A DNA stretch of 64,000 bases, taken from positions 18,555-82,554 of the forward strand of contig PLXT01000115.1 in NCBI GenBank assembly GCA_003151535.1, written 5' to 3'. A program made the translations under genes and the position numbers. Positions 32,198 to 40,024 of the stretch are shown in pieces (the first letter of the stretch is position 1; each line of letters opens with the position of its first letter). The notes under the pieces are model-generated. The model did not search any database. It was not told the origin of the DNA and worked only from the letters and a program-made list of their open reading frames with translations. The DNA is from Methanobacterium sp. Lineage in GTDB: Archaea > Methanobacteriota > Methanobacteria > Methanobacteriales > Methanobacteriaceae.

Positions 32198-32227
32198 CAA
32201 ATCTACAATAAGTTTTAACATTTCCAA
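32198..32227 (-). promoter_or_regulatory. Bacteroidota-type promoter for the lipoprotein-pspA operon
   Basis: TTG, 19 bases, TAGATTTG on the minus strand; ATG at 32170 is 27 bases further on. Together with the terminator at 30629-30662 it delimits a two-gene operon. Confidence 0.7.
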
Positions 32228-32230
32228 ACT

Positions 32231-32503
32231 TTATTTTTTTAAAGTGAACAAAATATAACCTTCTTGAATATCTATTGATTCAATTAATCTATTAGTAGAA
32301 TCATTAAAAAACTCCACTAAATTATCGCCTAATAAGATATAAGGACCACCGCTAGGGTCTATCATGGTGATTTTTCGCCCACCTTCTAGCTCTTCAAAGC
32401 CATACCTCATACCTAATTCAAAATAACCACTCATTCTAACTGTGTTATCTAAATCCTCAAAAGTAATTTTGTCTCTGTCTCTATTGCTGTAAACTATCTT
32501 CAT
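32231..32503 (-). CDS. hypothetical protein, 90 aa
   Basis: The start is placed at MKIVYSNRDRDKITFEDLDN. It has strands such as KITMIDPSGGPYILLGDN. It begins two bases after the stop of the upstream small gene. A longer TTG start is possible but less likely. No family recognised. Confidence 0.55.
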   Translation of the reverse strand: MKIVYSNRDRDKITFEDLDNTVRMSGYFELGMRYGFEELEGGRKITMIDPSGGPYILLGDNLVEFFNDSTNRLIESIDIQEGYILFTLKK

Positions 32504-32504
32504 A

Positions 32505-32666
32505 TTAATGTCTCTCTTTTTTAACTTCAATTCTCATAGCTGGGCTGAGGTATTTTTTTCTAAAATTAGTTAAATTTTTTGCCCAGCCCCATAGTTTAAA
32601 ACGTATACAAGTATTCAGTACTTTGCTAGTTAATTTTAATACTCCATCGTAATAATATCTCTTCAT
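32505..32666 (-). CDS. small basic protein, 53 aa
   Basis: MKRYYYDGVLKLTSKVLNTC, then FKLWGWAKNLTNFRKKYLSP. Aromatic and basic; no membrane helix. It has complete ATG and TAA and couples to the next gene (TAAT ATG). Function unknown. Confidence 0.5.
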   Translation of the reverse strand: MKRYYYDGVLKLTSKVLNTCIRFKLWGWAKNLTNFRKKYLSPAMRIEVKKERH

Positions 32667-32736
32667 TTATTTATTTAAAAAATAAATATCAAAAAATAAT
32701 TTTACAATTATACACAATGCTATGGCTAAAAACAAT

Positions 32737-32760
32737 AAAGCCCAAAAATTTTTGGGCTTT
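32737..32760 (-). terminator. Rho-independent terminator
   Basis: A 24-base perfect palindrome (AAAGCCCAAAAA with TTTTTGGGCTTT) follows the stop of the 32779-33000 gene. The T-run needed for termination is present on the minus strand shortly after. It may also work in the other direction. Confidence 0.8.
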
Positions 32761-32778
32761 AAATTTTAATCTGGATAA

Positions 32779-33000
32779 TTAAACTGTTGTTCCTGAAAGT
32801 GGCGTAGGAGGTGTAGGAGGTGTAGGGGATGGCTTACTAACGATTGACCATATTGCACCAACTACTGTTATAATACCACCAATGATTTGAGTTTCAAGGG
32901 CGCTGCTAATAGTACCTTCTGCAACCAAAATACCACCACCAAAGGTTAAGACGTGTCTAAGAATACCCAGAACTTGAATTTCTGTTAACTTAAGTTTCAT
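32779..33000 (-). CDS. probable holin-like membrane protein, 73 aa
   Basis: MKLKLTEIQVLGILRHVLTF, then GGGILVAEGTISSALETQII and GGIITVVGAIWSIVSK. This resembles the short phage holins with a conserved RH-x-L-T and G-G-x-L-x-x-x-G pattern and two helices. The tail is a proline-threonine repeat (TPPTPPTP). Holins make pores that release endolysin. No lysin gene is adjacent here, so the call is moderate. Confidence 0.6.
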   Translation of the reverse strand: MKLKLTEIQVLGILRHVLTFGGGILVAEGTISSALETQIIGGIITVVGAIWSIVSKPSPTPPTPPTPLSGTTV

Positions 33001-33019
33001 AATGATTTTCTTATAAATA

Positions 33020-33502
33020 TCATCTGAAAACCTTAAAATCACTCCTCATATCAAAAAAACTCTTAAAAATTTGCATACTATCATACAACGGAATGTTATA
33101 CCTATTACAGAAAATATCCACATTAGCTTTTCTAGCATATCCTTCAGGACACACAACCGATATTTTGTTATAATGTGAAAATCTACCCAATTCTAACATT
33201 GTTATAATACTATCCGTTTCTGGTAAGAAATTAAACAAAATAAAATCAGCTTTCTCCAAGGCATCCAATTCCCAATTAACCTGTTGAAACATTGCTGGGT
33301 TTTCAAACTTTTGTTCCAGTTTAGCATTCCAATCTTTTCGACGTGGGTTAAAAACACCCCAACCTTTACATAAGAAGAAATCTTTTGCTTGAAGCTGCCA
33401 ATCAATAGAATTTCCCTGTTCTATCGTACCTGCTAAGAAAACGAATTGTTTATCAATACTTCTATTAGAAATATTCATGGGCGGCTCAAAGTAATTATTC
33501 AT
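33020..33502 (-). CDS. nucleoside 2-deoxyribosyltransferase-like protein
   Basis: 160 residues. FLAGTIEQGNSIDWQ near residue 27, FNPRRKDWNAK, WELDALEKADFILFNF and TMLELGRFSH correspond to the elements of the phage-type nucleoside 2-deoxyribosyltransferase-like fold. The Glu in MLELG is the expected nucleophile. Such enzymes cleave N-glycosidic bonds of nucleosides or NAD-like molecules. It lies next to a macro domain and the NadV-Prs pair, which supports a role in nucleotide or NAD metabolism (inference). Confidence 0.8.
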   Translation of the reverse strand: MNNYFEPPMNISNRSIDKQFVFLAGTIEQGNSIDWQLQAKDFFLCKGWGVFNPRRKDWNAKLEQKFENPAMFQQVNWELDALEKADFILFNFLPETDSIITMLELGRFSHYNKISVVCPEGYARKANVDIFCNRYNIPLYDSMQIFKSFFDMRSDFKVFR

Positions 33503-33514
33503 TAATCTATTAGT

Positions 33515-34030
33515 TTATTTATTGTATATGACGATTGTTACATCGCAATCTTTTAATTCAGCTTCGATTATTTTTTTTATAGTAGCCCAAGAACCACCCG
33601 CAAGCCCTGCGCCTATTTTGGGTAACCCAATGCGCTTACCTTTAAAAATATTATTTATCTTTCTCATACACAATGTCAGGGCTTCATAATCCAGTGGTTT
33701 CTTAATACCATCAGAATGATTCTGACCATATTTGTATTGAGTGTAGCAATTAACCACCGTCAATTCAGGTTCATCCTCTGTATTATCTGCATCATACAGA
33801 TCCCACATGGCGTTTGATCCAAGAACAAATGTGTGATAATCTATACAACCCAATTTTTCAATAGTTTCGCCCCAAGTTTCCATCTCAAATACATCGCAAC
33901 CAAAAGCCTTGGCCATTTGTGGTGCTATACCCGCACCCATCTTGGAGAAGCAGTTGCAGCCGTGGCCTATTACATCGAAAGCCCCGTTTCGCCCCAAGAC
34001 AATTAGATCCCCATCTATTTCTTTATACAT
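33515..34030 (-). CDS. macro domain protein (ADP-ribose hydrolase-like)
   Basis: 171 residues. The start MYKEIDGDLIVLGRNG and then GHGCNCFSKMGAGIAPQMAK form the first ADP-ribose-binding loop. GLPKIGAGLAGG near the end forms the second. This is the Poa1/TARG1-like macro domain type, which binds or removes ADP-ribose or its phosphates. It is in the same direction as the NadV-Prs genes, 970 bases apart. It may reverse ADP-ribosylation or detoxify ADP-ribose phosphates during host defence. Confidence 0.88.
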   Translation of the reverse strand: MYKEIDGDLIVLGRNGAFDVIGHGCNCFSKMGAGIAPQMAKAFGCDVFEMETWGETIEKLGCIDYHTFVLGSNAMWDLYDADNTEDEPELTVVNCYTQYKYGQNHSDGIKKPLDYEALTLCMRKINNIFKGKRIGLPKIGAGLAGGSWATIKKIIEAELKDCDVTIVIYNK

Positions 34031-34120
34031 AAAGTTATTTTTGTTTCCTTAAACATTCCTGTACCCATTCAAGATTTCGTTGCTCCTATTTTTCTATGGC
34101 ATCGCCTTTAGCCATAGTTC

Positions 34121-34432
34121 TTATTTAATTTCGTCAAACCAAACGACGCCATTTAATAATGTTCTTTCCATCCTAATATGACCACCAATACCATATTCCC
34201 AATATGAAAAACGATACCCACCATCTGATCCATATGTCGAAACATCTGTGTAGATGGGAAGCTTATATGTAACAGTCTTAACACTTCCGTTCACCAATTC
34301 AACCCTAAAGGTTCTTTTAACCATTGTATGGTCATAATTATTCCATTGTTCGGCTATTACGGTAATTAGTGCTGCTAGGGTAAGTAACATTATAATTGAT
34401 AATGTCGAAGATATCGAAAATATAAATTTCAT
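34121..34432 (-). CDS. membrane-anchored hypothetical protein, 103 aa
   Basis: The start is placed at MKFIFSISSTLSIIMLLTLA, a transmembrane helix. The rest is beta-rich (FRVELVNGSVKTVTYKLPIY) with a Gly/Tyr end. It overlaps the preceding small membrane gene's stop region. No family recognised. Confidence 0.5.
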   Translation of the reverse strand: MKFIFSISSTLSIIMLLTLAALITVIAEQWNNYDHTMVKRTFRVELVNGSVKTVTYKLPIYTDVSTYGSDGGYRFSYWEYGIGGHIRMERTLLNGVVWFDEIK

Positions 34433-34437
34433 AACGC

Positions 34438-34605
34438 TTACGATTTTAAACATTTATCTTTTAAATCCATACCTATTTGCATCCAGGTGCTTCTTCTACC
34501 AATAGTATATCCATTTTCACTATTTATAAGTAAGAACATCCCTATAACACTAGCAACTAAAAATAAAGTGGCGAACATCCAAATAATAAAAACTACGTAT
34601 TTCAT
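34438..34605 (-). CDS. single-helix membrane protein, 55 aa
   Basis: MKYVVFIIWMFATLFLVASV, then IGMFLLIN and a polar tail (GRRSTWMQIGMDLKDKC). One helix, topology N-in likely. It is followed closely by the next membrane-anchored gene. Function unknown. Confidence 0.5.
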   Translation of the reverse strand: MKYVVFIIWMFATLFLVASVIGMFLLINSENGYTIGRRSTWMQIGMDLKDKCLKS

Positions 34606-34646
34606 AAAGTATTTTTTTTATGCCATTCAATATTGTTTTTCGTCCA

Positions 34647-34994
34647 TCAGACAGGTATTATTAATTCACGTTTATTCTCCAAGTCAAACTCCAAATTCCA
34701 ATCGCAACTATTTGGAGTATTATCTTGCCAACTTCTTAGTACTATATCACACACGTACACCTTCTCTTGTTCTTCCATATTACTACTCACTACACCTAAA
34801 TTATTGTTATTATCAAGATCCAATATTTCATTTAATGTGATAGTCTTTTCAATTATCTCATTACTCGTCTCATCACGTAGAAGCTTATCAATTCCAGTTA
34901 AACGTAATACTACATTACTACTTTCTTTGATTAGGATGCCCTCGCCATTACCCAGTATTGCAACAATACAATCCTTATAAGTAGCAGTTGTCAT
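34647..34994 (-). CDS. hypothetical protein, 115 aa
   Basis: MTTATYKDCIVAILGNGEG is followed by a strand-rich section and an acidic stretch (LDLDNNNNLGVVSSNMEEQE). It starts right after the nadV-like gene and could be part of its transcript. No family recognised. Confidence 0.55.
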   Translation of the reverse strand: MTTATYKDCIVAILGNGEGILIKESSNVVLRLTGIDKLLRDETSNEIIEKTITLNEILDLDNNNNLGVVSSNMEEQEKVYVCDIVLRSWQDNTPNSCDWNLEFDLENKRELIIPV

Positions 34995-34999
34995 GATAA

Positions 35000-36550
35000 T
35001 TAGATTATGAGTTTCTTGCGAATTTCTTCAAAAGTAGTGATATTCTCAAACTCACCGTCCCTATACAATACTTTTAATGCACCCTCTTTTTCTTCGGCCA
35101 TACTAACTTTTTCAATCAGTTCGTAAGTACCGCTTTCCCCAATCACTTTTCCCAATCCTGTTGCTGATTTTTTAGTACCGTCATCAGTTATGGGATCTTT
35201 GAATATTTCACGCTCTTCACCGTTTACGATGACGAAAGTAGCCTTCATCGCAAACCCAAAGGTGTCACGTGTATTAAACTGATATGTAAAGCTACCCACA
35301 CCCAATACAATATTGGTGCTAGCGAAGCCTTTATCTGCTAAGCGCTGACAAATTTCTTCGGCACGTGCAATCGTGATAGAATCTCCGTACAAAGCCCCAA
35401 TGTGCGTATCTAAGACTTTATAACCTTGGTCATTAATAGTGCCGCCGAAGACTTCCCATAGCAATTCAATAACTCCTTTGCATGCTGGGATATCTTTTTC
35501 TTCGATAAGCCTATCTGGCATGAATCTATTATCTAGGGTATAATATTTACCGTCAACTATAGTAAACTCTTTGTGACCACAAATTATATCAACAGGATTA
35601 CCACTGTCAGGACGTAAAACCAATTTACCATCACGAGCTAAAATTTCATTCTTCAGTGTACGAACATGCTGGGTACAGACTTTCCATAAATCCCATGTGT
35701 CAGCTACAACACCCAATATACCTGTAGGATATATAGTGAACAGTCTGCGGATTGTTTCTACTTCATCATCTTTTTTACCTGCGCACATTACGCTGTGTTC
35801 AGTTGCAGGTACGGTACCAATAACTTGACCTTGTGCATTATAGTATTTTCTAGCACCATTAATAACTGGCAGTGTATCAGATCCCATGAATGATGTGGCA
35901 TGACCCAATCCAGAAGTTATTGATGGTCCAATGCCATCCATTCCACGCATGCTGAAATCATGCGCCTGCCAATCCACAAACCACGCTCTTCCTATGTCAG
36001 TTTTTTGCTGCCAATAAGACAAAAGTTTACGATAAGAATGTGCAATAGTTGCAGAAGTCATTGGCTTCCACAGCAAGTTAGAGATGATTGTTTCAAGGAA
36101 GTTTGTAACCCAAAAAAAATCTGGGTGTGTATTTTTTATCGTTAATACTGGAACGCGAATTGGAACCAATGTACCTTCTTCCAATATTTTCACTTCAATG
36201 GGTAGATACCCTAAGTCATGTAACCGTTCAATACGACTTACATCATAATTAACACCCAAAAGCAAAGAATATTCTCTTTTGATCTCTTGGCAAACTACAT
36301 TCTTTGGTTTACTAAAAAACCCATACTGGAAGAGAGAATGTATTTCAATCATTGTCATTTGTTGACCAAATGACACTACTTGTTCACAACCTTGTGGAGC
36401 ATACTTATTACTTCTGGGCGTAAAGTTTGAACACACAAATGTTGTACCATCAGGATATTGAGGGGGGTGAGAAGTTTTGTACCCATCACATAATAAAAAT
36501 GGGTTAATAATGTCTGACACTAATTGCCAATTAATAGATTGATTGCTCAT
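35000..36550 (-). CDS. nadV: nicotinamide phosphoribosyltransferase-family enzyme (NadV/Namat)
   Basis: 516 residues, full length for the family. Landmarks are YKTSHPPQYPDGT at the start, HDFSMRGMDGIGPS in the middle, ADTWDLWKV, and RPDSGNPVDI in the phosphate-binding region. The classic reaction joins nicotinamide to PRPP, giving NMN. Next to a Prs-like gene, this protein may be the Namat type described in phage NARP1, which joins nicotinamide to ADP-ribose pyrophosphate and so remakes NAD+. The two activities cannot be told apart from sequence here. It lies ten bases downstream of the Prs gene. Confidence 0.92.
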   Translation of the reverse strand: MSNQSINWQLVSDIINPFLLCDGYKTSHPPQYPDGTTFVCSNFTPRSNKYAPQGCEQVVSFGQQMTMIEIHSLFQYGFFSKPKNVVCQEIKREYSLLLGVNYDVSRIERLHDLGYLPIEVKILEEGTLVPIRVPVLTIKNTHPDFFWVTNFLETIISNLLWKPMTSATIAHSYRKLLSYWQQKTDIGRAWFVDWQAHDFSMRGMDGIGPSITSGLGHATSFMGSDTLPVINGARKYYNAQGQVIGTVPATEHSVMCAGKKDDEVETIRRLFTIYPTGILGVVADTWDLWKVCTQHVRTLKNEILARDGKLVLRPDSGNPVDIICGHKEFTIVDGKYYTLDNRFMPDRLIEEKDIPACKGVIELLWEVFGGTINDQGYKVLDTHIGALYGDSITIARAEEICQRLADKGFASTNIVLGVGSFTYQFNTRDTFGFAMKATFVIVNGEEREIFKDPITDDGTKKSATGLGKVIGESGTYELIEKVSMAEEKEGALKVLYRDGEFENITTFEEIRKKLII

Positions 36551-36559
36551 GTTTTGGGG

Positions 36560-37327
36560 TTAAAAAAGTTTTATTATTGTAAGATTGTTTAAATCGTATT
36601 CGTCATATTTGCTATTGGTACAAAATACCGTTTCGTATAATGTCTCCAACTCTTTATTGGGATTCTTAACTGTCATATGACTTACAGCTAGATATAATTT
36701 ACCCACGTTGCGATCCTTAAGCATCTTTGCAAGGCCCAAAAACGTCCCTCCAACCACGCATATGTCATCCGCAATTAAAATGTCTTTACCTTGGAAATCT
36801 TGCCGATCAATAACTTGTGTGAGCTTATGCGTGTGAGGATCACGGGCTTTATTGGCTCCATATACCTCACCATCGAATGATATAATATCGGCTAGCTTAT
36901 TGATCCATTTGTAAGATCCTGCGTCCGTGGAAAGCAAAATAGGTTTTGGTGGTATTTCTGAAAGAACAGTTTTGATAAATTTGCTATTATCAATAATTCG
37001 CACATTGTTTAGAAGTGCTGGTGTGATATCGCTATGAGGATGGAAAACATGTACCTTACCAAAGTTACAAGAGTTTATGAAATCACATACCAATTTCAAT
37101 TCAAAGGATTGGTTGTCTGAAAACCTACGATCATGCTGTTGCTGAAACATACACGGAATTCTCAATTCAACATCTTTAATTCCGTTATAATCACAACTGT
37201 CTTTCAGTGATTTTACAAAAAATAGATCTTCGTAGGAATTTATTTTTTCTGTAATTATGGGGTTGGTAAAATCATCAATACTGGCATACACGCCGTTATC
37301 AGGGTATCGGTTTCTTTTATACTGCAT
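36560..37327 (-). CDS. prs: ribose-phosphate pyrophosphokinase-like enzyme (Prs/Adps)
   Basis: 255 residues, shorter than cellular Prs (about 310). QQHDRRFSDNQSFELKLV corresponds to the Prs catalytic flap, and DILIADDICVVGGTF is the PRPP-binding motif. Prs makes PRPP from ribose-5-phosphate and ATP. In phage NARP1 the equivalent gene (Adps) instead pyrophosphorylates ADP-ribose. The tight pairing with nadV makes that role likely (inference). Probably one transcript. Confidence 0.9.
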   Translation of the reverse strand: MQYKRNRYPDNGVYASIDDFTNPIITEKINSYEDLFFVKSLKDSCDYNGIKDVELRIPCMFQQQHDRRFSDNQSFELKLVCDFINSCNFGKVHVFHPHSDITPALLNNVRIIDNSKFIKTVLSEIPPKPILLSTDAGSYKWINKLADIISFDGEVYGANKARDPHTHKLTQVIDRQDFQGKDILIADDICVVGGTFLGLAKMLKDRNVGKLYLAVSHMTVKNPNKELETLYETVFCTNSKYDEYDLNNLTIIKLF

Positions 37328-37395
37328 TTTAATAAATTTAATTTAACTTTTTAGTATAGCCTCAAAAACCTCCTCTATGTTTCATAATTTAATTA

Positions 37396-38328
37396 TTATG
37401 CTGGGCAATGAATAATTTCTTTTCCGCGACCAATACTTGGCTTAGCTTTATCTGGGTTATTTCTCATCCATTCTTGGACAAACCATAATTGCCCACAGCC
37501 TCCGCCTATATCGTCCTGACCTGCTGGATTAAAGACACGAGTAGAAAAACCTCTATTAGCCAATTCAGTTGTAAAATCAAGCGCCAATTCTTCTTGCCTT
37601 TTATTGGCTGCAGCAATATGTTCATCACGTTCACATATTACAGATATAGTGGCTTCCCAGTGAGTTGGGTTAAATAATTCCAATAATCTATCGGCATCCT
37701 CTTGGGTGTTATTTTTCTCATGCACACAATAGTTAAAAAATGCTTTTCGGCCTGTAGTAGAATGAAACTTTGTACCCACTTCAGCTATCTTACTTAAAGT
37801 TAATTTTTTAGCAAAAGGAATGAGTTTATTCCGAGCTTCATCGGAAGATTCATGTACGGAAAATTGTAGACCAATTTTAGGTATTTCTACCGATAACGAA
37901 ATTAGCTCATCGTATGAATCTACATCAGGCCCAGATGTGCTTATTAATAGTGCTGCGTTGGGATACAGTTCATGAAGTTTGTTAAGAGCAATTTTAAGAT
38001 TCTTGAAGTTAAGGAAAGGTTCCCCCATACTCATAAACATAATTTGAAGTCTACCTATATCCTTAACGTCAACGTTAGTAGTTTCCAGAAGGTGAACTGG
38101 TTGTGAAATTATTTCTTCACTTGTTAAAGACCTTACAAAGTTATCTCCAGCGCCACAGAATCTGCATCCCACTGGACAACCACTTTGAGTACTACAACAA
38201 ATAACTGTTCTGTCCTCATATGTTGGATATTTGTATAACACTGACTCGGCAACTGCTGAATCTTTAGTGAAGACAAATTTCTTAACATTAGTATCAGTAC
38301 TTTGAATTTCTTTAATATCGCTCCACAT
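37396..38328 (-). CDS. RlmN-like radical-SAM methyltransferase
   Basis: 310 residues. The iron-sulfur motif GCPVGCRFCGAG (C-x3-C-x2-C) is followed by MFMSMGEPFLN and STSGP, then a late Cys in GGGCGQLWFV. This is the RlmN/Cfr layout with a short N-terminus. Cellular RlmN methylates adenine 2503 of 23S rRNA and tRNA adenine 37. A phage copy may alter ribosome or tRNA modification. It lacks the N-terminal part of cellular RlmN, so its substrate may differ. Confidence 0.82.
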   Translation of the reverse strand: MWSDIKEIQSTDTNVKKFVFTKDSAVAESVLYKYPTYEDRTVICCSTQSGCPVGCRFCGAGDNFVRSLTSEEIISQPVHLLETTNVDVKDIGRLQIMFMSMGEPFLNFKNLKIALNKLHELYPNAALLISTSGPDVDSYDELISLSVEIPKIGLQFSVHESSDEARNKLIPFAKKLTLSKIAEVGTKFHSTTGRKAFFNYCVHEKNNTQEDADRLLELFNPTHWEATISVICERDEHIAAANKRQEELALDFTTELANRGFSTRVFNPAGQDDIGGGCGQLWFVQEWMRNNPDKAKPSIGRGKEIIHCPA

Positions 38329-38359
38329 AAGAAGGGTTTTTAATTAATAAATAAATTAT

Positions 38360-38902
38360 TTAAATATTCAAACATTGGTTGGAATGGTGTTTTGCCTCGC
38401 CGAATCCCAACTTTGAGATAAAGTGTGCGTTTTCTTTTTGATACGTAGTAAACATTTTACTTTTTGTCATCTTGGAATATTGCACATTTGCAATTCTATC
38501 ACATAACTTAACGAACACAGCGGCATTGATCTTAACTATCCCAGCATAATATTTATCATTGGCTCTTTCTTCACGAGTTTTACCTTTCTCATTAGAGACT
38601 GCGTATATTATATCAGCGGCTTCTTCACCCAAATGGCCAAACACATCATTGTAAGACACCCTGCAATCCTCAATTAAATCATGGCCCCAGCATGCACGTA
38701 TAATTATTTCCCTGTTATATTCTCGTTTCTCCCGATTATAATTTATACCAGACAGAGTACTATCCAAATACAAATCGATAAAATCTTTTGCGACATTTAC
38801 AACCATACGCAAATGAAATTCGTATGGCAAGTATTCAGAATACATGTAACATGTTCTTACATGTTGTTGGATACACCAGTTAGAAATTAGCTCTTGTGTC
38901 AT
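38360..38902 (-). CDS. HD-domain hydrolase, (p)ppGpp-hydrolase-like
   Basis: 180 residues. The HD motif is in ACWGHDLIEDCRVS, and the downstream part is VKLCDRIANVQYSK, both close to SpoT/MESH1-type hydrolases. It would remove the pyrophosphate of (p)ppGpp or a similar nucleotide. This could counter alarmone-based host responses. It is not accompanied by a synthetase. Confidence 0.72.
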   Translation of the reverse strand: MTQELISNWCIQQHVRTCYMYSEYLPYEFHLRMVVNVAKDFIDLYLDSTLSGINYNREKREYNREIIIRACWGHDLIEDCRVSYNDVFGHLGEEAADIIYAVSNEKGKTREERANDKYYAGIVKINAAVFVKLCDRIANVQYSKMTKSKMFTTYQKENAHFISKLGFGEAKHHSNQCLNI

Positions 38903-38945
38903 AACGCTTATTTGATTAAATATACTAAATATTTTTGGTTAAATA

Positions 38946-39122
38946 TCAAAACAAATCCTTTATTTTACCATAAAATATCTTAACGGCTATACTTAGTATG
39001 ATAGCAATAAACGATACTAACCCCAGTATTTGCATTGTTTGCCAAAAATGAAACAGTAACACGTACACGGCAAATAAAACACACAATGTTTTACTGATAT
39101 TTTTAATTTCAGACGTAGACAT
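38946..39122 (-). CDS. membrane protein with two helices, 58 aa
   Basis: MSTSEIKNISKTLCVLFAVY then LLFHFWQTMQILGLVSFIAI and an ending KIKDLF. Two hydrophobic helices, short polar ends. Function unknown. Confidence 0.5.
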   Translation of the reverse strand: MSTSEIKNISKTLCVLFAVYVLLFHFWQTMQILGLVSFIAIILSIAVKIFYGKIKDLF

Positions 39123-39131
39123 TATAAAATT

Positions 39132-39635
39132 CTATTTTAATCCCTTTGTTAAAACTAAATCTTCTTTATCTTCAAAGTACTCAATCGGTAAACCATTTTC
39201 CTTTGTATATTCTCCTACTGTAGAAGCATCAATAAATCCATTCTTGTGATAGAAGTTTAACGGCTTTTTATTTTTATCGATATAAACACATAGTTCAGTG
39301 CAATTTTCCTTTATTGCTTTTTCTTCCAATTGATTGAGAACAAGAGTACCTAAATTTTTGTTTCTATATTCATCTAAAACACCAAACCACCCTAGCCACA
39401 ATTGATCTGTAGATCCTGGGTGCAATGAATAAAGGCCACATATCCCTATTGTCTTTCTTTTATATTTGATAATGAAAACTTCCCAAAAATGTTCTGATTT
39501 ATCTCCCTTATCTAGCACTCCGCACCACGATAAAATAGCATGATAATAAGTATAACCAAAATCTAAAATAAAGCCCTCTAATATAGGGCGATAGGCTTTC
39601 AGTCGTCGTGTCTGAACTAATGAAATTAAACACAT
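39132..39635 (-). CDS. GNAT-family N-acetyltransferase
   Basis: 167 residues. GWFGVLDEYRNKNLGTLVLN supplies the acetyl-CoA-binding loop (here R-N-K-N-L-G). It is followed by LCVYIDKNKKPLNFYHKNGF, the normal C-terminal pattern of GNAT enzymes. Substrate unknown; possibilities include an amine drug or protein N-terminus. Confidence 0.82.
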   Translation of the reverse strand: MCLISLVQTRRLKAYRPILEGFILDFGYTYYHAILSWCGVLDKGDKSEHFWEVFIIKYKRKTIGICGLYSLHPGSTDQLWLGWFGVLDEYRNKNLGTLVLNQLEEKAIKENCTELCVYIDKNKKPLNFYHKNGFIDASTVGEYTKENGLPIEYFEDKEDLVLTKGLK

Positions 39636-39700
39636 TAAATAGTCTTTATGGAATGAACTTATAAGTCTGGTTGCTCTTTTTTGTTATTTTTTATATTAGT

Positions 39701-39988
39701 TTAAATTGGCAACCATTTTATTTTCCAAAATTCATACCATTTCCTTTTAGCCTGTAACTTACACTCACTAAAAGGATTTGTTCCGAAAGATACTTTGTTG
39801 TAATATTTGGCTGTTAATACATTTATGAATACTTCATGATAGTTTGGTGGTATGCTGGCAAAATCTGATATTATATCCACTGTCAAATCTATTGGGCCTT
39901 CTTGGGTTATCACAGTTAATACTTCCGACATTCTAACAATCGTGGATGCCTTAACATTAAGGACATCTGATTGAAGGTTATATTCCAT
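39701..39988 (-). CDS. hypothetical protein, 95 aa
   Basis: MEYNLQSDVLNVKASTIVRM opens a beta-rich region (VLTVITQEGPIDLTVDII). A basic aromatic tail (KRKWYEFWKIKWLPI) follows. No family recognised. Confidence 0.55.
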   Translation of the reverse strand: MEYNLQSDVLNVKASTIVRMSEVLTVITQEGPIDLTVDIISDFASIPPNYHEVFINVLTAKYYNKVSFGTNPFSECKLQAKRKWYEFWKIKWLPI

Positions 39989-40024
39989 AATTAAAATTTA
40001 ATTGATTTCACGAGTTAAAGGTGA

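Noticed and set aside
34035..34115. Short ORF MAKGDAIEK-stop-EQRNLEWVQE with an in-frame TAG.
   Set aside because: Could be a broken small gene or read-through, but it is too short. It overlaps an inverted repeat (CTATGGC with GCCATAG, 34094-34117) of unknown role, so it is not listed as a gene.
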